Counted from the first letter of the stretch, positions 44,300-53,429 are shown. The stretch is 64,000 bases of DNA from Castellaniella sp041675725 (GCF_041675725.1 NZ_JBAYTI010000003.1:1-64000); one strand, 5' to 3'. The notes: generated from the sequence alone by a model not told the origin. Numbers and translations are program-made.

Positions 44300-45923
44300 G
44301 GAATCGGATATTTGGACTGACATTGCGCGAAGTATGAAGGTGGCCATGGTAAGCGGCCGGTCGAAAGAGTTTTAAAACGGAAGACTTCGGAGGTATTCAC
44401 GGAGCCTGAGCGTCGCGAACGCCAGGGGCCAGGCTTGAGGGTCGCCACCAGCAAAATGGCCTGGATGGCGAAGAACTACAACATGACTGAATCAAGCAAC
44501 TGACAGGCTGATCCATCACTATGGCAGCACCGTGCTGACGCTTCAGCGCCAGAGCACGGTCAGCTTCCGTCAGCGCGGAATCGGCACTCTGCCTTTCTAG
44601 TACTTCGGCTAGCATGGCTGCGGCGCGGGCAAAACCGACAGGAACACTATCGCTATCGGAACGTCGCTGGGTGTCAGGCACATGCTGCATCGAGACCTGC
44701 GCGTAGAAGACCTGTGTGGTGGTTGCTACATTGAGACGATCGACCGCTTCGAGCTTTCGCTCGAACCTAGTCTGCGAGTACTGGCACAACTGACCCGGTG
44801 GATCATCCGTGCCGGGTTCCACCTCCCTGCTTCTGTATGCAGGCACCGTAGCCTTGGCGACCATGACCGGAATCTCGCAGCCCATTTGACGGCGACCGTT
44901 GTTCGATAGATCCCGGTTAAGGAATTCATGCAAACCCTCAAAATTTAAAGGACACATGAAGAGTAATTCCCGCAAGACAATGGAATGAAAACCGCATGCT
45001 AGTAATTGTATCGCAAATTTCCAATGCATAGTTTACCTTGAACTTTGCCAATTCGACAATTAATGCAGTCGAAATTTGCACATCAACATCATTGCTGGTT
45101 GTGCTGCTGTTACCGTGAGAACGTCCGGACTGTGGGGAGGACGATGATCCCCGGGACGCTCTTGCCACGGAGGTTGATGCCTTGCGAAATCACAAAGCTG
45201 AATTCGGCCAGCAGTCCGCGACTCTGGTTAGCCTGCACAATCCTCGCTTCCACAACACCCTGACGGGTACGGTGGATAGAGGGAATCGCCTGTTGGCTTG
45301 CCGTCTTCACGGGGACGGCAGGCATCTCGGGACAGGTTGTCGCCACGCAGATCGCTTCGGCATCGACTGCACCATTCTTGTTGCGCTCCACGAATAGCTT
45401 CACGTACTGTGGGGCAATGGGCAGAGCTCGACATTGGAATATTTGAAATCGTACCCGCTCAAGCAGATCACGTTCCGACAGCCCGCAATCTGCGACTTCC
45501 AGTATAAAAGTCATTCTGAAAGCATCGTTCGTGCAGGACTCCGTTCATTTGCGTGGCCAGTGCCCCGATGGCCGCAGCCCCAACGCGGCCCTGGACCGCT
45601 GGGACGGCATGGAAACCTTCATCAGGTATAGTGTCATTATCCACGCCCAAGCGACATGTCGTGTCGCGTGGCCCGGCCAGCCGGAGAAAGCGAAGCAATT
45701 CTTCGAACCCTGACACGCTGCTCTCCCGTCTAATCTCTGGGCAATTAGGGCTTCCCGATGTTCATCAACAAGTCGAAGCAGCCATATCATGACCGTAAAC
45801 GGAAGAGAGCCGATTTTTCTATAGAGGTAGGGGTTGGCTTGTGAGTTTCTTGAATCCTCGAGCTCTTCCCCTGCCGAGCCTCGTTAGAATCGCTTGCTCA
45901 TACTAACGTGTTGCGTTACTATC
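44300..45923. other. Gene-poor stretch with decayed sequence
   Basis: About 1.6 kb with no gene I can support. Two minus-strand frames, 44397-45029 (210 codons) and 45110-45514 (134 codons), look partly protein-like, but neither matches a family along its length. The second contains INLRGKSVP, reminiscent of the CheW motif GVINLRGxxVPV, without the rest of the domain. Mixed base composition and broken frames suggest remnants of former genes. Confidence 0.5.
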
Positions 45924-45929
45924 ATGATA
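45920..45929. promoter_or_regulatory. Palindrome at the higB start
   Basis: TATCATGATA is a perfect 10-base palindrome containing the higB ATG. Toxin-antitoxin operons are usually autoregulated by the antitoxin binding a palindrome near the first start codon, so this may be the operator; the assignment is by position only. Confidence 0.3.
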
Positions 45930-46202
45930 CGGTCCTTCACATGCGCTCAGACACAGGCCTTATTTGAAGGGCAGCGCGTGCCACAGTTCGTCAATATAGA
46001 AACCGTTGCCATGCGCAAGCTGGCGATGCTGGCGCGTGCCGCTGTACTGCAAGATTTGCGTATCCCGCCCAACAATCGGCTAGAAGCGCTCCAGGGCAAA
46101 CGGAGGGGACAGTACAGCATCCGGATCAATGACCAGTGGCGAATCTGTTTCCGGTGGTCGGAACAGGGTGCGGAGCAAGTCGAAATTGTAGACTATCACT
46201 AG
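45924..46202 (+). CDS. higB: HigB-type toxin (RelE/ParE fold)
   Basis: A 92-residue protein of the HigB/plasmid-maintenance killer family: IRSFTCAQTQALFEG at the N-terminus, RLEALQGKRRGQYSIRINDQWRICFRW in the core and QVEIVDYH at the end, matching the family's usual length and pattern. HigB toxins are ribosome-dependent mRNA endonucleases. The antitoxin follows 9 bases later, the order (toxin first) typical of higBA. Confidence 0.92.
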   Translation: MIRSFTCAQTQALFEGQRVPQFVNIETVAMRKLAMLARAAVLQDLRIPPNNRLEALQGKRRGQYSIRINDQWRICFRWSEQGAEQVEIVDYH

Positions 46203-46211
46203 GGGTACATC

Positions 46212-46511
46212 ATGCGTGTCGTTCCGTATCCAAGCCCGGGGGAGATCCTGTTGGAAGAATTCCTGAAGCCCATGGGCATTACGCAATACCGCTTGGCCAA
46301 GGAAATCGGCGTTCCGCAACGTCGCATTGGCGAGATCGTGGCAGGCAAGCGGGCTGTCACGGTCGATACCGGCCTGCGGCTATCTCGCTATTTTGGAACT
46401 TCGGATGAATTCTGGTCAGGTTTGCAACTGGATTATGATCAGGCTCAGGCAAAAGACAAACTGGCCGATATTCTGGCGCGAATCCACCCACTAGAACACG
46501 AGCACACCTGA
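46212..46511 (+). CDS. higA: HigA-type antitoxin
   Basis: A 99-residue XRE-type helix-turn-helix protein: PSPGEILLEEFLKPMGITQYRLAKEIGVPQRRIGEIVAGKRAVTVDTGLRLSRYFGTSDEFW, the HigA/VapI pattern. It neutralises HigB and probably represses the operon. The pair sits at the right edge of the block that begins at tRNA-Ser. Confidence 0.93.
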   Translation: MRVVPYPSPGEILLEEFLKPMGITQYRLAKEIGVPQRRIGEIVAGKRAVTVDTGLRLSRYFGTSDEFWSGLQLDYDQAQAKDKLADILARIHPLEHEHT

Positions 46512-46525
46512 AGAAAACCAGGGTG

Positions 46526-46534
46526 ATTGGTCCC
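46526..46534 (+). repeat. Possible right attachment repeat
   Basis: ATTGGTCCC, identical to the 9 bases that start at the last base of the tRNA-Ser CCA (33368-33376). It lies 15 bases past the higA stop, where base composition returns to that of the core genome. Confidence 0.25.
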
Positions 46535-46728
46535 ATCCATGTCCGAAGACCCACTCGAATGAGCGTGACCACCCAATTTGGCGGTCCAATAATCTTGATC
46601 GATGATGGCATCATGGGAATCCGAATTCAACGCGGCCCGCATTCCCGCCGTGGCATTAAACGGTATAGTAACAACGAGCCGGCACTCAGGTGCCACACAC
46701 TATTCAACCGCCACAAGGATTTCCCCCC

Positions 46729-47652
46729 ATGCCTTCCGCGCTCATGCAGGCCGTGCGCACACGCACGCAATCCGCGCTCGAATCCGGCGATCTGCAGCCC
46801 ATCCAGGCCGAACAAACCGTTCTCGAAGAAGCCGGCCTGCCATTCATCGTGCGCTGGATCGCCGCCCTGGCCCAGAAAGACAGCGCGCCAACCACCTTGC
46901 CAGGTGGTCCGCGCAACGTAGATTTCAATCCGTTCCTCGAGCCCGAACCCGCCCTGCTGATCGGCCCGATCGGCACCGACCACGTGGTGATTCTGAACAA
47001 ATTCCCCGTCTGCTTGCACCATCTGGTACTGGCCCGGCGAGCTTTTGCCGAGCAGCGCACCCCCCTGGAGCACACGGATTTCCTGGCTCTGGCCGAGGTC
47101 CTGTCGTCGGTGGGCGGTCTGGGCTTCTATAACGGCGGCCCCGAAGCGGGCGCCAGTCAGCGCCACAAGCACGTGCAATGGGTACCCGAAGATCCCGGCA
47201 ACGCCACACTGCGCCATCTGGTGGCCGGCCTGGCCAACTCACACGACCACGCCGGGGCGAAGCGCACAGGACAGCCAGCCGCCCTGCACCATCCCCTGTT
47301 ATCCGTACGCCACGTGTTTCTGCCCGTGCAGGCCGGGCCCGGAGAGGATCCCCAGCGCAGTGCCGAATCCCTGCGGCAGGCCTACGAATCAGCGCGCCAG
47401 CTGCTGGGCCTCCAGGTGGACGCCGATGGCCTCCTGCCGCCGCACAATCTGCTGATCCACGACGGCTGGCTGCTCATGGTGCTGCGCAGCCGTGAGCACT
47501 TTTCTGGCGTGTCCCTCAATGCCTTGTCGTTTGGCGGCACGCTGTACGCACGCAATGCAGAACAAGTGCAGGCCATTCGCGCCGCCGGCCCGCTGAAGGC
47601 ATTGCTGCAGGTGGGCGTGCCTTGGCCGGATGCATCGTCACCCGCTGGCTGA
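46729..47652 (+). CDS. Ap4A phosphorylase / ATP adenylyltransferase family protein
   Basis: A 307-residue HIT-like protein with two parts: an N-terminal segment with PRNVDFNPFLEPEPALLIGPI and HVVILNKFPVCLHHLVLA, the GASQRHKHVQWVP motif (HxHxQ) carrying the catalytic histidine, and a C-terminal DUF4922-like part (LLPPHNLLIHDGWLLMVLRSRE). It would cleave diadenosine tetraphosphate with phosphate into ATP and ADP. ATG 46729 has AAGGA about 10 bases upstream. It lies outside the island and shows core-genome codon bias. Confidence 0.88.
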   Translation: MPSALMQAVRTRTQSALESGDLQPIQAEQTVLEEAGLPFIVRWIAALAQKDSAPTTLPGGPRNVDFNPFLEPEPALLIGPIGTDHVVILNKFPVCLHHLVLARRAFAEQRTPLEHTDFLALAEVLSSVGGLGFYNGGPEAGASQRHKHVQWVPEDPGNATLRHLVAGLANSHDHAGAKRTGQPAALHHPLLSVRHVFLPVQAGPGEDPQRSAESLRQAYESARQLLGLQVDADGLLPPHNLLIHDGWLLMVLRSREHFSGVSLNALSFGGTLYARNAEQVQAIRAAGPLKALLQVGVPWPDASSPAG

Positions 47653-47703
47653 GCACCCAGCCAGCCGCAGCCCGCAATACGCCGCCGTACGGCCCCGGCC
47701 AGC

Positions 47704-49245
47704 TTAAAGCCGATCGATCTGGACCGCCGCGATCCGGCGGCCCTCCATGGCCGCCACGGTAAAGCGAAATCCGCCCCAGTCGTGGGTGAGTTCGCACTGG
47801 TCGCCCACTTCGGGCAAGCGCCCGAAGCGCTCGAGCAGGTAGCCGGCCAGGGTGGAATACTCTTCATCGTCATCCACCAGGCCGTCGGTATGCAGAACCT
47901 GCTCCAGATGATGCAGGTCGGCGGCGCCGTCGACCCGCCAGCGGCCATCGCCCTGCGCGATGATGTCGGGCACCTCGTCCTCGTCGGGGAACTCGCCCGC
48001 GATGGCCTCGAAAATGTCAATGGGAGTGACCACGCCGACGATCGAGCCGAATTCGTCGGCCACCAGGACCAACAGCCCATGCGCCCGCTTGAGCGTCTCC
48101 ATCAGGGGCAGGATATCTATGGTCTCGTGCACGATGATGGGCTCGCGCAAGCGCGTCTCGCGGATCTGGCCGTACTCGATCAGGTCGAGCAGCAGCTCCT
48201 TGGCGCGCCCCACCCCCACGACCTCGTCCAGCGTACCGCGGCATACCGGAAAGAAACTGTGCGGTTCGCGGATGAGCTGCGCCCGCAACTCATCGGCCGG
48301 CGTCTCCAGATTGATCCATGACACCTCGGTGCGCGGCGTCATGACGGAATGAACACTGCGGTCGCTGAGCGTAAGCACGCCGCTGACCATATTGCGTTCT
48401 TCCACCCCGAAGGCTTCGATGGGCTCTGGTACGTCTGCATCCACTTCGGGTTCCGGTCCGGCCAGTGGCCGGCGCCCCAGCATCAGCAATACGGCCTCGG
48501 CAGTGCGTTCACGCATCGGACGACGCTGTTCAGCCCGCTGCTGGTTGCGCCGGGCCCATTGATTGAGGGTCTCGATCAGCACCGAGAAAATGATCGCGGC
48601 ATACAGATAACCCTTTGGCACTGCAAACTGAAAGCCTTCGGCCACCAAGGAAAAGCCGATCGTGAGCAGAAACCCCAGGCAGAGGATGACGACGGTCTGA
48701 TGCGCGTTGACGAAGGCGGTCAGGGGCTTGGAAGCCACCAGCATGACCCCCATCGCGATGATGACGGCGGCCATCATGATGGGCAGATGGTCCACCATGC
48801 CGACGGCCGTGATCACCGAATCGATGGAAAACACGGCATCCAGGATGACGATCTGGGTGACGATCACCCAGAAGCTGGCGTGCAGGCGCGAACCCGTGGC
48901 GTGCAAAGTACGGCCTTCGATGCGGTCGTGCAGCTCGAAAGTGCCCTTGAACAACAGGAAGAAACCGCCCGCGATCAGGATGAGATCGCGCCCTGAAAAC
49001 TGAAAACCACCCAGCACGAGTAGCGGAGCAGTCAGGCGGATGAGCCATGACATCACGGTGAGCAGCACCAGGCGCATCAGCAGCGCGAGGCCCAGCCCGA
49101 CGATCCGGGCATGATCCCGCTCTTTGGGGGGAAGCTTGTCGACCAGGATGGCAATGAAGACGAGGTTGTCTATGCCGAGGACGATTTCAAGAACGATGAG
49201 GGTGAGCAAGCCCACCCAGGCTGCCGGATCCAGCAACCATTCCAT
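47704..49245 (-). CDS. TerC-CBS-CorC membrane protein (YegH/YoaE type)
   Basis: A 513-residue protein. Residues 1-240 are a TerC-like membrane domain with seven segments (GLLTLIVLEIVLGIDNLVFI, VILDAVFSIDSVITAVGMV), residues about 290-415 a CBS pair (SVMTPRTEVSWINL, ADEFGSIVGVVTPIDI), and the last 80 residues a CorC/HlyC transporter-associated domain. The same layout is found in YegH/YoaE. Relatives act in metal-ion homeostasis; the ion is not determined. Confidence 0.88.
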   Translation of the reverse strand: MEWLLDPAAWVGLLTLIVLEIVLGIDNLVFIAILVDKLPPKERDHARIVGLGLALLMRLVLLTVMSWLIRLTAPLLVLGGFQFSGRDLILIAGGFFLLFKGTFELHDRIEGRTLHATGSRLHASFWVIVTQIVILDAVFSIDSVITAVGMVDHLPIMMAAVIIAMGVMLVASKPLTAFVNAHQTVVILCLGFLLTIGFSLVAEGFQFAVPKGYLYAAIIFSVLIETLNQWARRNQQRAEQRRPMRERTAEAVLLMLGRRPLAGPEPEVDADVPEPIEAFGVEERNMVSGVLTLSDRSVHSVMTPRTEVSWINLETPADELRAQLIREPHSFFPVCRGTLDEVVGVGRAKELLLDLIEYGQIRETRLREPIIVHETIDILPLMETLKRAHGLLVLVADEFGSIVGVVTPIDIFEAIAGEFPDEDEVPDIIAQGDGRWRVDGAADLHHLEQVLHTDGLVDDDEEYSTLAGYLLERFGRLPEVGDQCELTHDWGGFRFTVAAMEGRRIAAVQIDRL

Positions 49246-49254
49246 GAAGGCCCC

Positions 49255-50031
49255 TCAATCTTTCAGGTATTGGACAAAGCGCGCAAACACCCGCGGGTTG
49301 GCCGCGAGCACGTTGCCCGACTGCATCCAGCCCTGCTCGCCTTGGTAGTCGCCCATCAGGCCGCCCGCTTCGAGCACCAGCAAGCTGCCGGCGGCCATGT
49401 CCCAGGGCTTGAGGCCCGACCCGCAGAAGCCATCGAGCCGCCCGCCCGCCACCCAGGCCAGATCGAGCACGGTGGACCCGGTGCGCCGGGCCGAGGCGCA
49501 ATCGCCCAGCAGGCAGATGAACGGGGAATCGGCCGGCAGCGCCGTCGAGCGCGGCACATGCGAAGCCAGCAAGGCATCGCCATAGCGATGACAGGACGAA
49601 ACCCGTACCCGGCGGTCATTCAGGAACGCCCCGCTGCCGCGGCTGGCCGTGAACATTTCGTTGCGAGTGGGGTCGAAAATGACGCCATGCATGGCCTGGC
49701 CCCGGTGCATCAGCGCAATGGACACCGCATAATGGGCAAAGCCATGGATGAAATTGGTGGTACCGTCGAGCGGGTCGACCACCCACAGGAATTCAGGCTC
49801 TGGGCCGTCGGCCGGGTGCAGGCCGGACTCTTCCGCAAGAATGCCGTGGTCTGGATACGCAGTGCGTAAAATGTCGATGATCGATTCTTCTGCCGCCCGA
49901 TCGACTTCGGTGACATAATCCCTGGGGCCCTTGCGAGCAATGTTCAGGCGTTCGAGATCGAGACTGGCACGATTGATGATCGTGCCGGCACGGCGCGCCG
50001 CCTTGATGGCGGTATTGAGCATTGGGTGCAT
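49255..50031 (-). CDS. suhB: Inositol monophosphatase family protein SuhB
   Basis: A 258-residue magnesium-dependent phosphatase of the SuhB type. The metal sites are DYVTEVDRAAEE, ILAEESG, the signature WVVDPLDGTTNFIHGF and LKPWDMAAG. In E. coli SuhB also takes part in rRNA antitermination complexes. ATG 50031 is chosen because the frame above it offers only TTG; ATG 50022 is possible. It is divergent from trmJ with about 45 bases between them. Confidence 0.92.
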   Translation of the reverse strand: MHPMLNTAIKAARRAGTIINRASLDLERLNIARKGPRDYVTEVDRAAEESIIDILRTAYPDHGILAEESGLHPADGPEPEFLWVVDPLDGTTNFIHGFAHYAVSIALMHRGQAMHGVIFDPTRNEMFTASRGSGAFLNDRRVRVSSCHRYGDALLASHVPRSTALPADSPFICLLGDCASARRTGSTVLDLAWVAGGRLDGFCGSGLKPWDMAAGSLLVLEAGGLMGDYQGEQGWMQSGNVLAANPRVFARFVQYLKD

Positions 50032-50077
50032 GGGCGAACAGTTTTCCAAAGATCACGGCAACAACCTGCTATTTTAA

Positions 50078-50902
50078 ATGACTCCGCAAGAATCTTCTGA
50101 ACCGGCCCCTGATCCCTTGGCTGTTTTCGCGCGCACCCGCTTCATCATGGTCCGCCCCAGCCACCCGGGCAACGTGGGTTCGGCCGCCCGCGCCCTGAAG
50201 ACCATGGGGTTCGACGGCCTGCACCTGGTCGCCCCGCGAGACCCGGCAGTGGCCCATCACCCCGAGGCCGTCGCGCTTGCCAGTGGGGCCGGAGACCTGC
50301 TCGAGACCGCCCAAATCCACGCCAGCCTGGCCGAGGCATTGGCACCGGCCACGCTCAGCTTCGCCCTCACCGCGCGGCCGCGGGCACTGGGCCCGCAAGT
50401 CTGCGATATCCGCGAGGCGGCCGAGCGCTCGGCCCAGGCCCTGGCCAACCCACGCCATCGCGTGGCCCTGGTAGTGGGCACAGAGCGCAGTGGCCTGTCC
50501 AACGACGAATTGGGCCTGTGCCAGTACGCCTGCCACATTCCGGCCAATCCAGCCTACAGCTCGCTGAACGTCGCCCAGGCCCTGCAGCTGTGCGCCTGGG
50601 AGCTGCGCTACGCCCTGCTGCCGCTTACGGGCCAGGCGCGCCTGCCCGACACACACGGGCGCCACGATCCCGGCGGCGATCCGGCCGACAGCGCACAGGT
50701 CGCCGCCCTGCTCGAACACCTCGAACAGGCCATGCAGGCCACCGGCTTTCTCGACCCCGATCATCCCAAGAAGCTCGTACCCCGCATGCGCCAGCTATGG
50801 ATACGCGCGCAGCCCAGTGTCGACGAAGTCGACATGCTGCGCGGCCTGTGCACGGCGATGATCCGCAGCCGTGCGCGACACACCGACACCTCTTCCGCTT
50901 GA
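50078..50902 (+). CDS. trmJ: tRNA 2'-O-methyltransferase TrmJ
   Basis: A 274-residue SPOUT methyltransferase that 2'-O-methylates position 32 of certain tRNAs. Motifs are FIMVRPSHPGNVGSAARALKTMGF (motif 1), ALVVGTERSGLSNDEL (motif 2) and IPANPAYSSLNVAQALQL (motif 3, which forms the knot and binds SAM). The C-terminal helical extension (FLDPDHPKKLVPRMRQLWIRA) is diagnostic for TrmJ. The cysE start follows 12 bases after its stop. Confidence 0.93.
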   Translation: MTPQESSEPAPDPLAVFARTRFIMVRPSHPGNVGSAARALKTMGFDGLHLVAPRDPAVAHHPEAVALASGAGDLLETAQIHASLAEALAPATLSFALTARPRALGPQVCDIREAAERSAQALANPRHRVALVVGTERSGLSNDELGLCQYACHIPANPAYSSLNVAQALQLCAWELRYALLPLTGQARLPDTHGRHDPGGDPADSAQVAALLEHLEQAMQATGFLDPDHPKKLVPRMRQLWIRAQPSVDEVDMLRGLCTAMIRSRARHTDTSSA

Positions 50903-50914
50903 GTGCCCGCCTTC

Positions 50915-51847
50915 ATGTTTCAGCAACTACGCGAAGATATCGACTGCATCCACGAGCGCGACCCGGCCGCGCGCAGTCGTTTCGAAATCCTGACCTGCTA
51001 TCCGGGGCTGCACGCCATCCTGATTCATCGTCTGGCCCACCGCCTTTGGCGCGCCCGCTGGTACTGGGCCGGCCGCTTCATCTCACACCTGGGGCGCCTG
51101 CTCACCGGTATCGAAATCCACCCCGGCGCGCGCATCGGACGGCGCGTGTTCATCGATCACGGCTTTGGCGTCGTCATTGGGGAAACCGCAGAGGTCGGCG
51201 ATGACTGCACCATTTATCAAGGGGTCACCCTCGGCGGCACGCGGCTGTACAAGGGCGAAAAGCGCCATCCGACGCTCGAAGAAGGGGTGGTGGTGGGCGC
51301 CGGGGCCCAGATCCTGGGGGGCTTCGCCGTAGGGGCCCATGCACGGATCGGCTCGAACGCCGTGGTCATCAAACCCGTACCGGCGGGTGCCACAGCGGTG
51401 GGCAACCCAGCGCGCATCATTCTGCCCGGGCCCCGCGACGACCCTCGCGACAGCCAGGCACCGGGCCCCTGCGAAGAGGCTGGCGATACCGCCCGACCTG
51501 CGCCCTGGGAGGCCCGCCCATGGAAAGAGCTGCTGCTGCGTGATCCGCCCACCGGCCCGGCAGCCGATCCCAAACCCGCCGCCCCAACCGAACCTGGCCC
51601 GCCGCCCGGTGAAGAACCATCGGCCGACCAGCCCACCGACGCGGACACGGGCGAGTTCGCCCCGTACGGTGTGGGTCGCTCGGATGACGATCCTCTGGTC
51701 CGGGTTCTGCACGAACTGATCGACCACGCCGCACGGCAGGATGCACGCATCCAGCGCCTGTGCCACGCCATGGAAGAATTGGGCCAGCGCGTCGAGAACG
51801 GCCAGCGCCCGCTCGATGCCGAGCGCCTGAACCGCATGATGGACTGA
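50915..51847 (+). CDS. cysE: Serine O-acetyltransferase with long C-terminal extension
   Basis: 310 residues. The first 175 are a left-handed beta-helix serine acetyltransferase (EIHPGARIGRRVFIDHGFGVVIGETAEVGD, YQGVTLGG), making O-acetylserine for cysteine synthesis. The N-terminus is short, as in the EpsC-type enzymes, and lacks the long helical domain of E. coli CysE. The last ~135 residues are not part of the family: a Pro/Asp-rich linker and then a predicted helix (VRVLHELIDHAARQDARIQRLCHAMEEL), possibly a coiled coil. ATG 50915 is preferred over GTG 50903. Confidence 0.9.
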   Translation: MFQQLREDIDCIHERDPAARSRFEILTCYPGLHAILIHRLAHRLWRARWYWAGRFISHLGRLLTGIEIHPGARIGRRVFIDHGFGVVIGETAEVGDDCTIYQGVTLGGTRLYKGEKRHPTLEEGVVVGAGAQILGGFAVGAHARIGSNAVVIKPVPAGATAVGNPARIILPGPRDDPRDSQAPGPCEEAGDTARPAPWEARPWKELLLRDPPTGPAADPKPAAPTEPGPPPGEEPSADQPTDADTGEFAPYGVGRSDDDPLVRVLHELIDHAARQDARIQRLCHAMEELGQRVENGQRPLDAERLNRMMD

Positions 51848-51883
51848 ACCGCGAGCCTGGCCGGATCGGCCTGCCAGGCAGCG

Positions 51884-51910
51884 CCGGGCCCGGCATGACG
51901 CCTGGCCCGG
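51884..51910. terminator. GC-rich stem between cysE and mscS
   Basis: CCGGGCC at 51884-51890 pairs with GGCCCGG at 51904-51910 over a 13-base loop, between two convergent genes. No T-run is present. It may serve both strands. Confidence 0.35.
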
Positions 51911-51942
51911 GCGATGCGTCCGGGCGCTGCTGCGCCCAGGCT

Positions 51943-52755
51943 TCAGTTGAGCATTTGCCGCTGCGGGATGGGTGGACGCATGCCGGCCTCGCGCAGGGCT
52001 TCGGGGGCACGCCGGTAGAGATCGTAATAGGCGTCCCAGTATTCGGCCGAGCGCATCCAGGCCCGCAGGTTGATCATGATGACGTTCTCGCCATATTTTT
52101 CGACCATGACCTGGGGCGCAGGATCGTTGAGCACGTGCTCGTGCTCATCGGCGAGCTTTTTCAGGGCAGCGAGTGCGGCGTCCAGATCGTCGTCATAGCG
52201 GACCCCCAGCGTAAGATCGATCCGGCGCGTGGGATTGCGGCTGTAGTTGGTGATGGCCGCGCCGCCCCACACCAGCGTATTGGGCAGCAGCAGGAAAGTG
52301 CCGTCCAGTTGCTCGAGCCGGGTCATGAAGATGCTGATTTCGTCGACCGTGCCCATGCCATGGCCGGCGATGGACACGAATTCACCCGCCCGGATGGGCC
52401 GCAGGACCAGCAGCATGATGCCGGCCGCAAAGTTGGTGAGGGTACCCTGCAGCGCCAGGCCGATTGCCAACGCCGACGCGCCGAGCACGGCGATGAGGCT
52501 GGTGGTTTCGACCCCCAGGCGCGCCAGCACCGCCAGCAGCACCACGACACGCACCGCCCAGGTGACCACGGTGCAGAGCATCGGGAGGATGGTGGGATCG
52601 ACATACGAGGAGCGCTTGGCCACATGCCGCGTCCAGCGCCCCGCCCAGTTGGAGGCCAGCCAGCCGACCACCAATATCGCCAGCGTGACGGCCAAGTGCA
52701 CCAGAATGGCACCGACACCGGGAATACCCGCCCAGAATGTACGAAGTTCTTCCAT
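51943..52755 (-). CDS. Small-conductance mechanosensitive channel, MscS family
   Basis: A 270-residue channel of the basic MscS size. It has three membrane segments; the third, GASALAIGLALQGTLTNFAAGIMLLVLRPI, is the Gly/Ala-rich pore helix. FVSIAGHGMGTVDEISIFMTRLEQLDGTFLLLPNTLV is the beta domain. It releases solutes when the membrane is stretched after osmotic downshift. The start is ATG 52755. Confidence 0.93.
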   Translation of the reverse strand: MEELRTFWAGIPGVGAILVHLAVTLAILVVGWLASNWAGRWTRHVAKRSSYVDPTILPMLCTVVTWAVRVVVLLAVLARLGVETTSLIAVLGASALAIGLALQGTLTNFAAGIMLLVLRPIRAGEFVSIAGHGMGTVDEISIFMTRLEQLDGTFLLLPNTLVWGGAAITNYSRNPTRRIDLTLGVRYDDDLDAALAALKKLADEHEHVLNDPAPQVMVEKYGENVIMINLRAWMRSAEYWDAYYDLYRRAPEALREAGMRPPIPQRQMLN

Positions 52756-52855
52756 GAGCCTGAACCTGCAAATCAAATGATGAACAATGACTGGATGATA
52801 GCAGGCCAGGTTTGAACTATTGACCCGGTGAATGCCCTATGCGGGGCCGGTGAGC

Positions 52856-52878
52856 TTATCCCCAGAGACTGTGGACAA
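52856..52878. promoter_or_regulatory. Pair of inverted DnaA-box-like sites
   Basis: TTATCCCCA (52856-52864) and TGTGGACAA (52870-52878) each differ from the DnaA box TTATCCACA or its complement by one base, and they face each other 5 bases apart. They lie about 100 bases upstream of the mscS start. Function is unknown; this is not an origin by itself. Confidence 0.35.
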
Positions 52879-52962
52879 GTCAGGGGGCAACGCGTGGACG
52901 GTCGCAAATTATGCTGACAGCACGCGGGTTTGCCCCCAATGACAAAAAAATGATCGGTCTGC

Positions 52963-53322
52963 TTACTGGGCCCAGTAATTGTTCGCGGCCGAAATCGTCT
53001 GGAAGTGGGTCGCTATGACGTGCGAGACCGCAATCAGGCTGGCCGGGTTATGGTCGTAGCCAGGGCGCAATTCCTTGCGAACCGCGGGATCCTTCTGCAC
53101 CGTCGCCACCCCCTTCTGCGCCAGCTTCACCGCCAGGGCAAAGCCCTCTTCGGGCGTGTCGGTCTTCAGGGTGGTCAGGCCGGCCGGCTTCTGCGCCTGG
53201 GCTTTGTCCTGCGCCTGCGCCAGACCGGCCAGACCGAATGCCAGCACGACCGCCAGCAGCAAGGACGTCAGCATCGCGGCAGGCAGCTGAAACGGCGTGA
53301 ATCGAGTGATTTGTCGTTGCAT
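52963..53322 (-). CDS. Small exported protein of unknown function
   Basis: A 119-residue protein. A long signal peptide (AAMLTSLLLAVVLAFGLAGLAQAQ) ends near residue 37; the mature part is about 80 residues, with DTPEEGFALAVKLAQKGVATVQKD and LIAVSHVIATHFQTISAANNYWAQ. ATG 53322 has AGGAG 8 bases upstream. I do not recognise the family. It stands alone between mscS and the LtaS-like gene. Confidence 0.7.
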   Translation of the reverse strand: MQRQITRFTPFQLPAAMLTSLLLAVVLAFGLAGLAQAQDKAQAQKPAGLTTLKTDTPEEGFALAVKLAQKGVATVQKDPAVRKELRPGYDHNPASLIAVSHVIATHFQTISAANNYWAQ

Positions 53323-53429
53323 GAAGTAACTCCTGAAAAAGTGTCGGCCCCTCGCCAACCAACCCTCAGTCTAGGAGTGGACTTGATGTGAATCAAGAAC
53401 GACCCCGTGGCGATTATGGATATCGACCC

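Noticed and set aside
44397..45029. 210-codon minus-strand frame as a GntR-type regulator gene
   Set aside because: The resemblance to a GntR helix-turn-helix is too weak and the C-terminus is Ser/Cys/Trp-rich nonsense; treated as decayed sequence.
45110..45514. 134-codon minus-strand frame as a CheW or periplasmic adaptor protein
   Set aside because: Only a short INLRGKSVP string matches CheW, and the rest of the domain is absent.
45894..45922. Sigma-70 promoter TTGCTC-17-TACTAT for higBA
   Set aside because: The -10 would end 2 bases before the higB ATG, placing the transcript start inside the gene.
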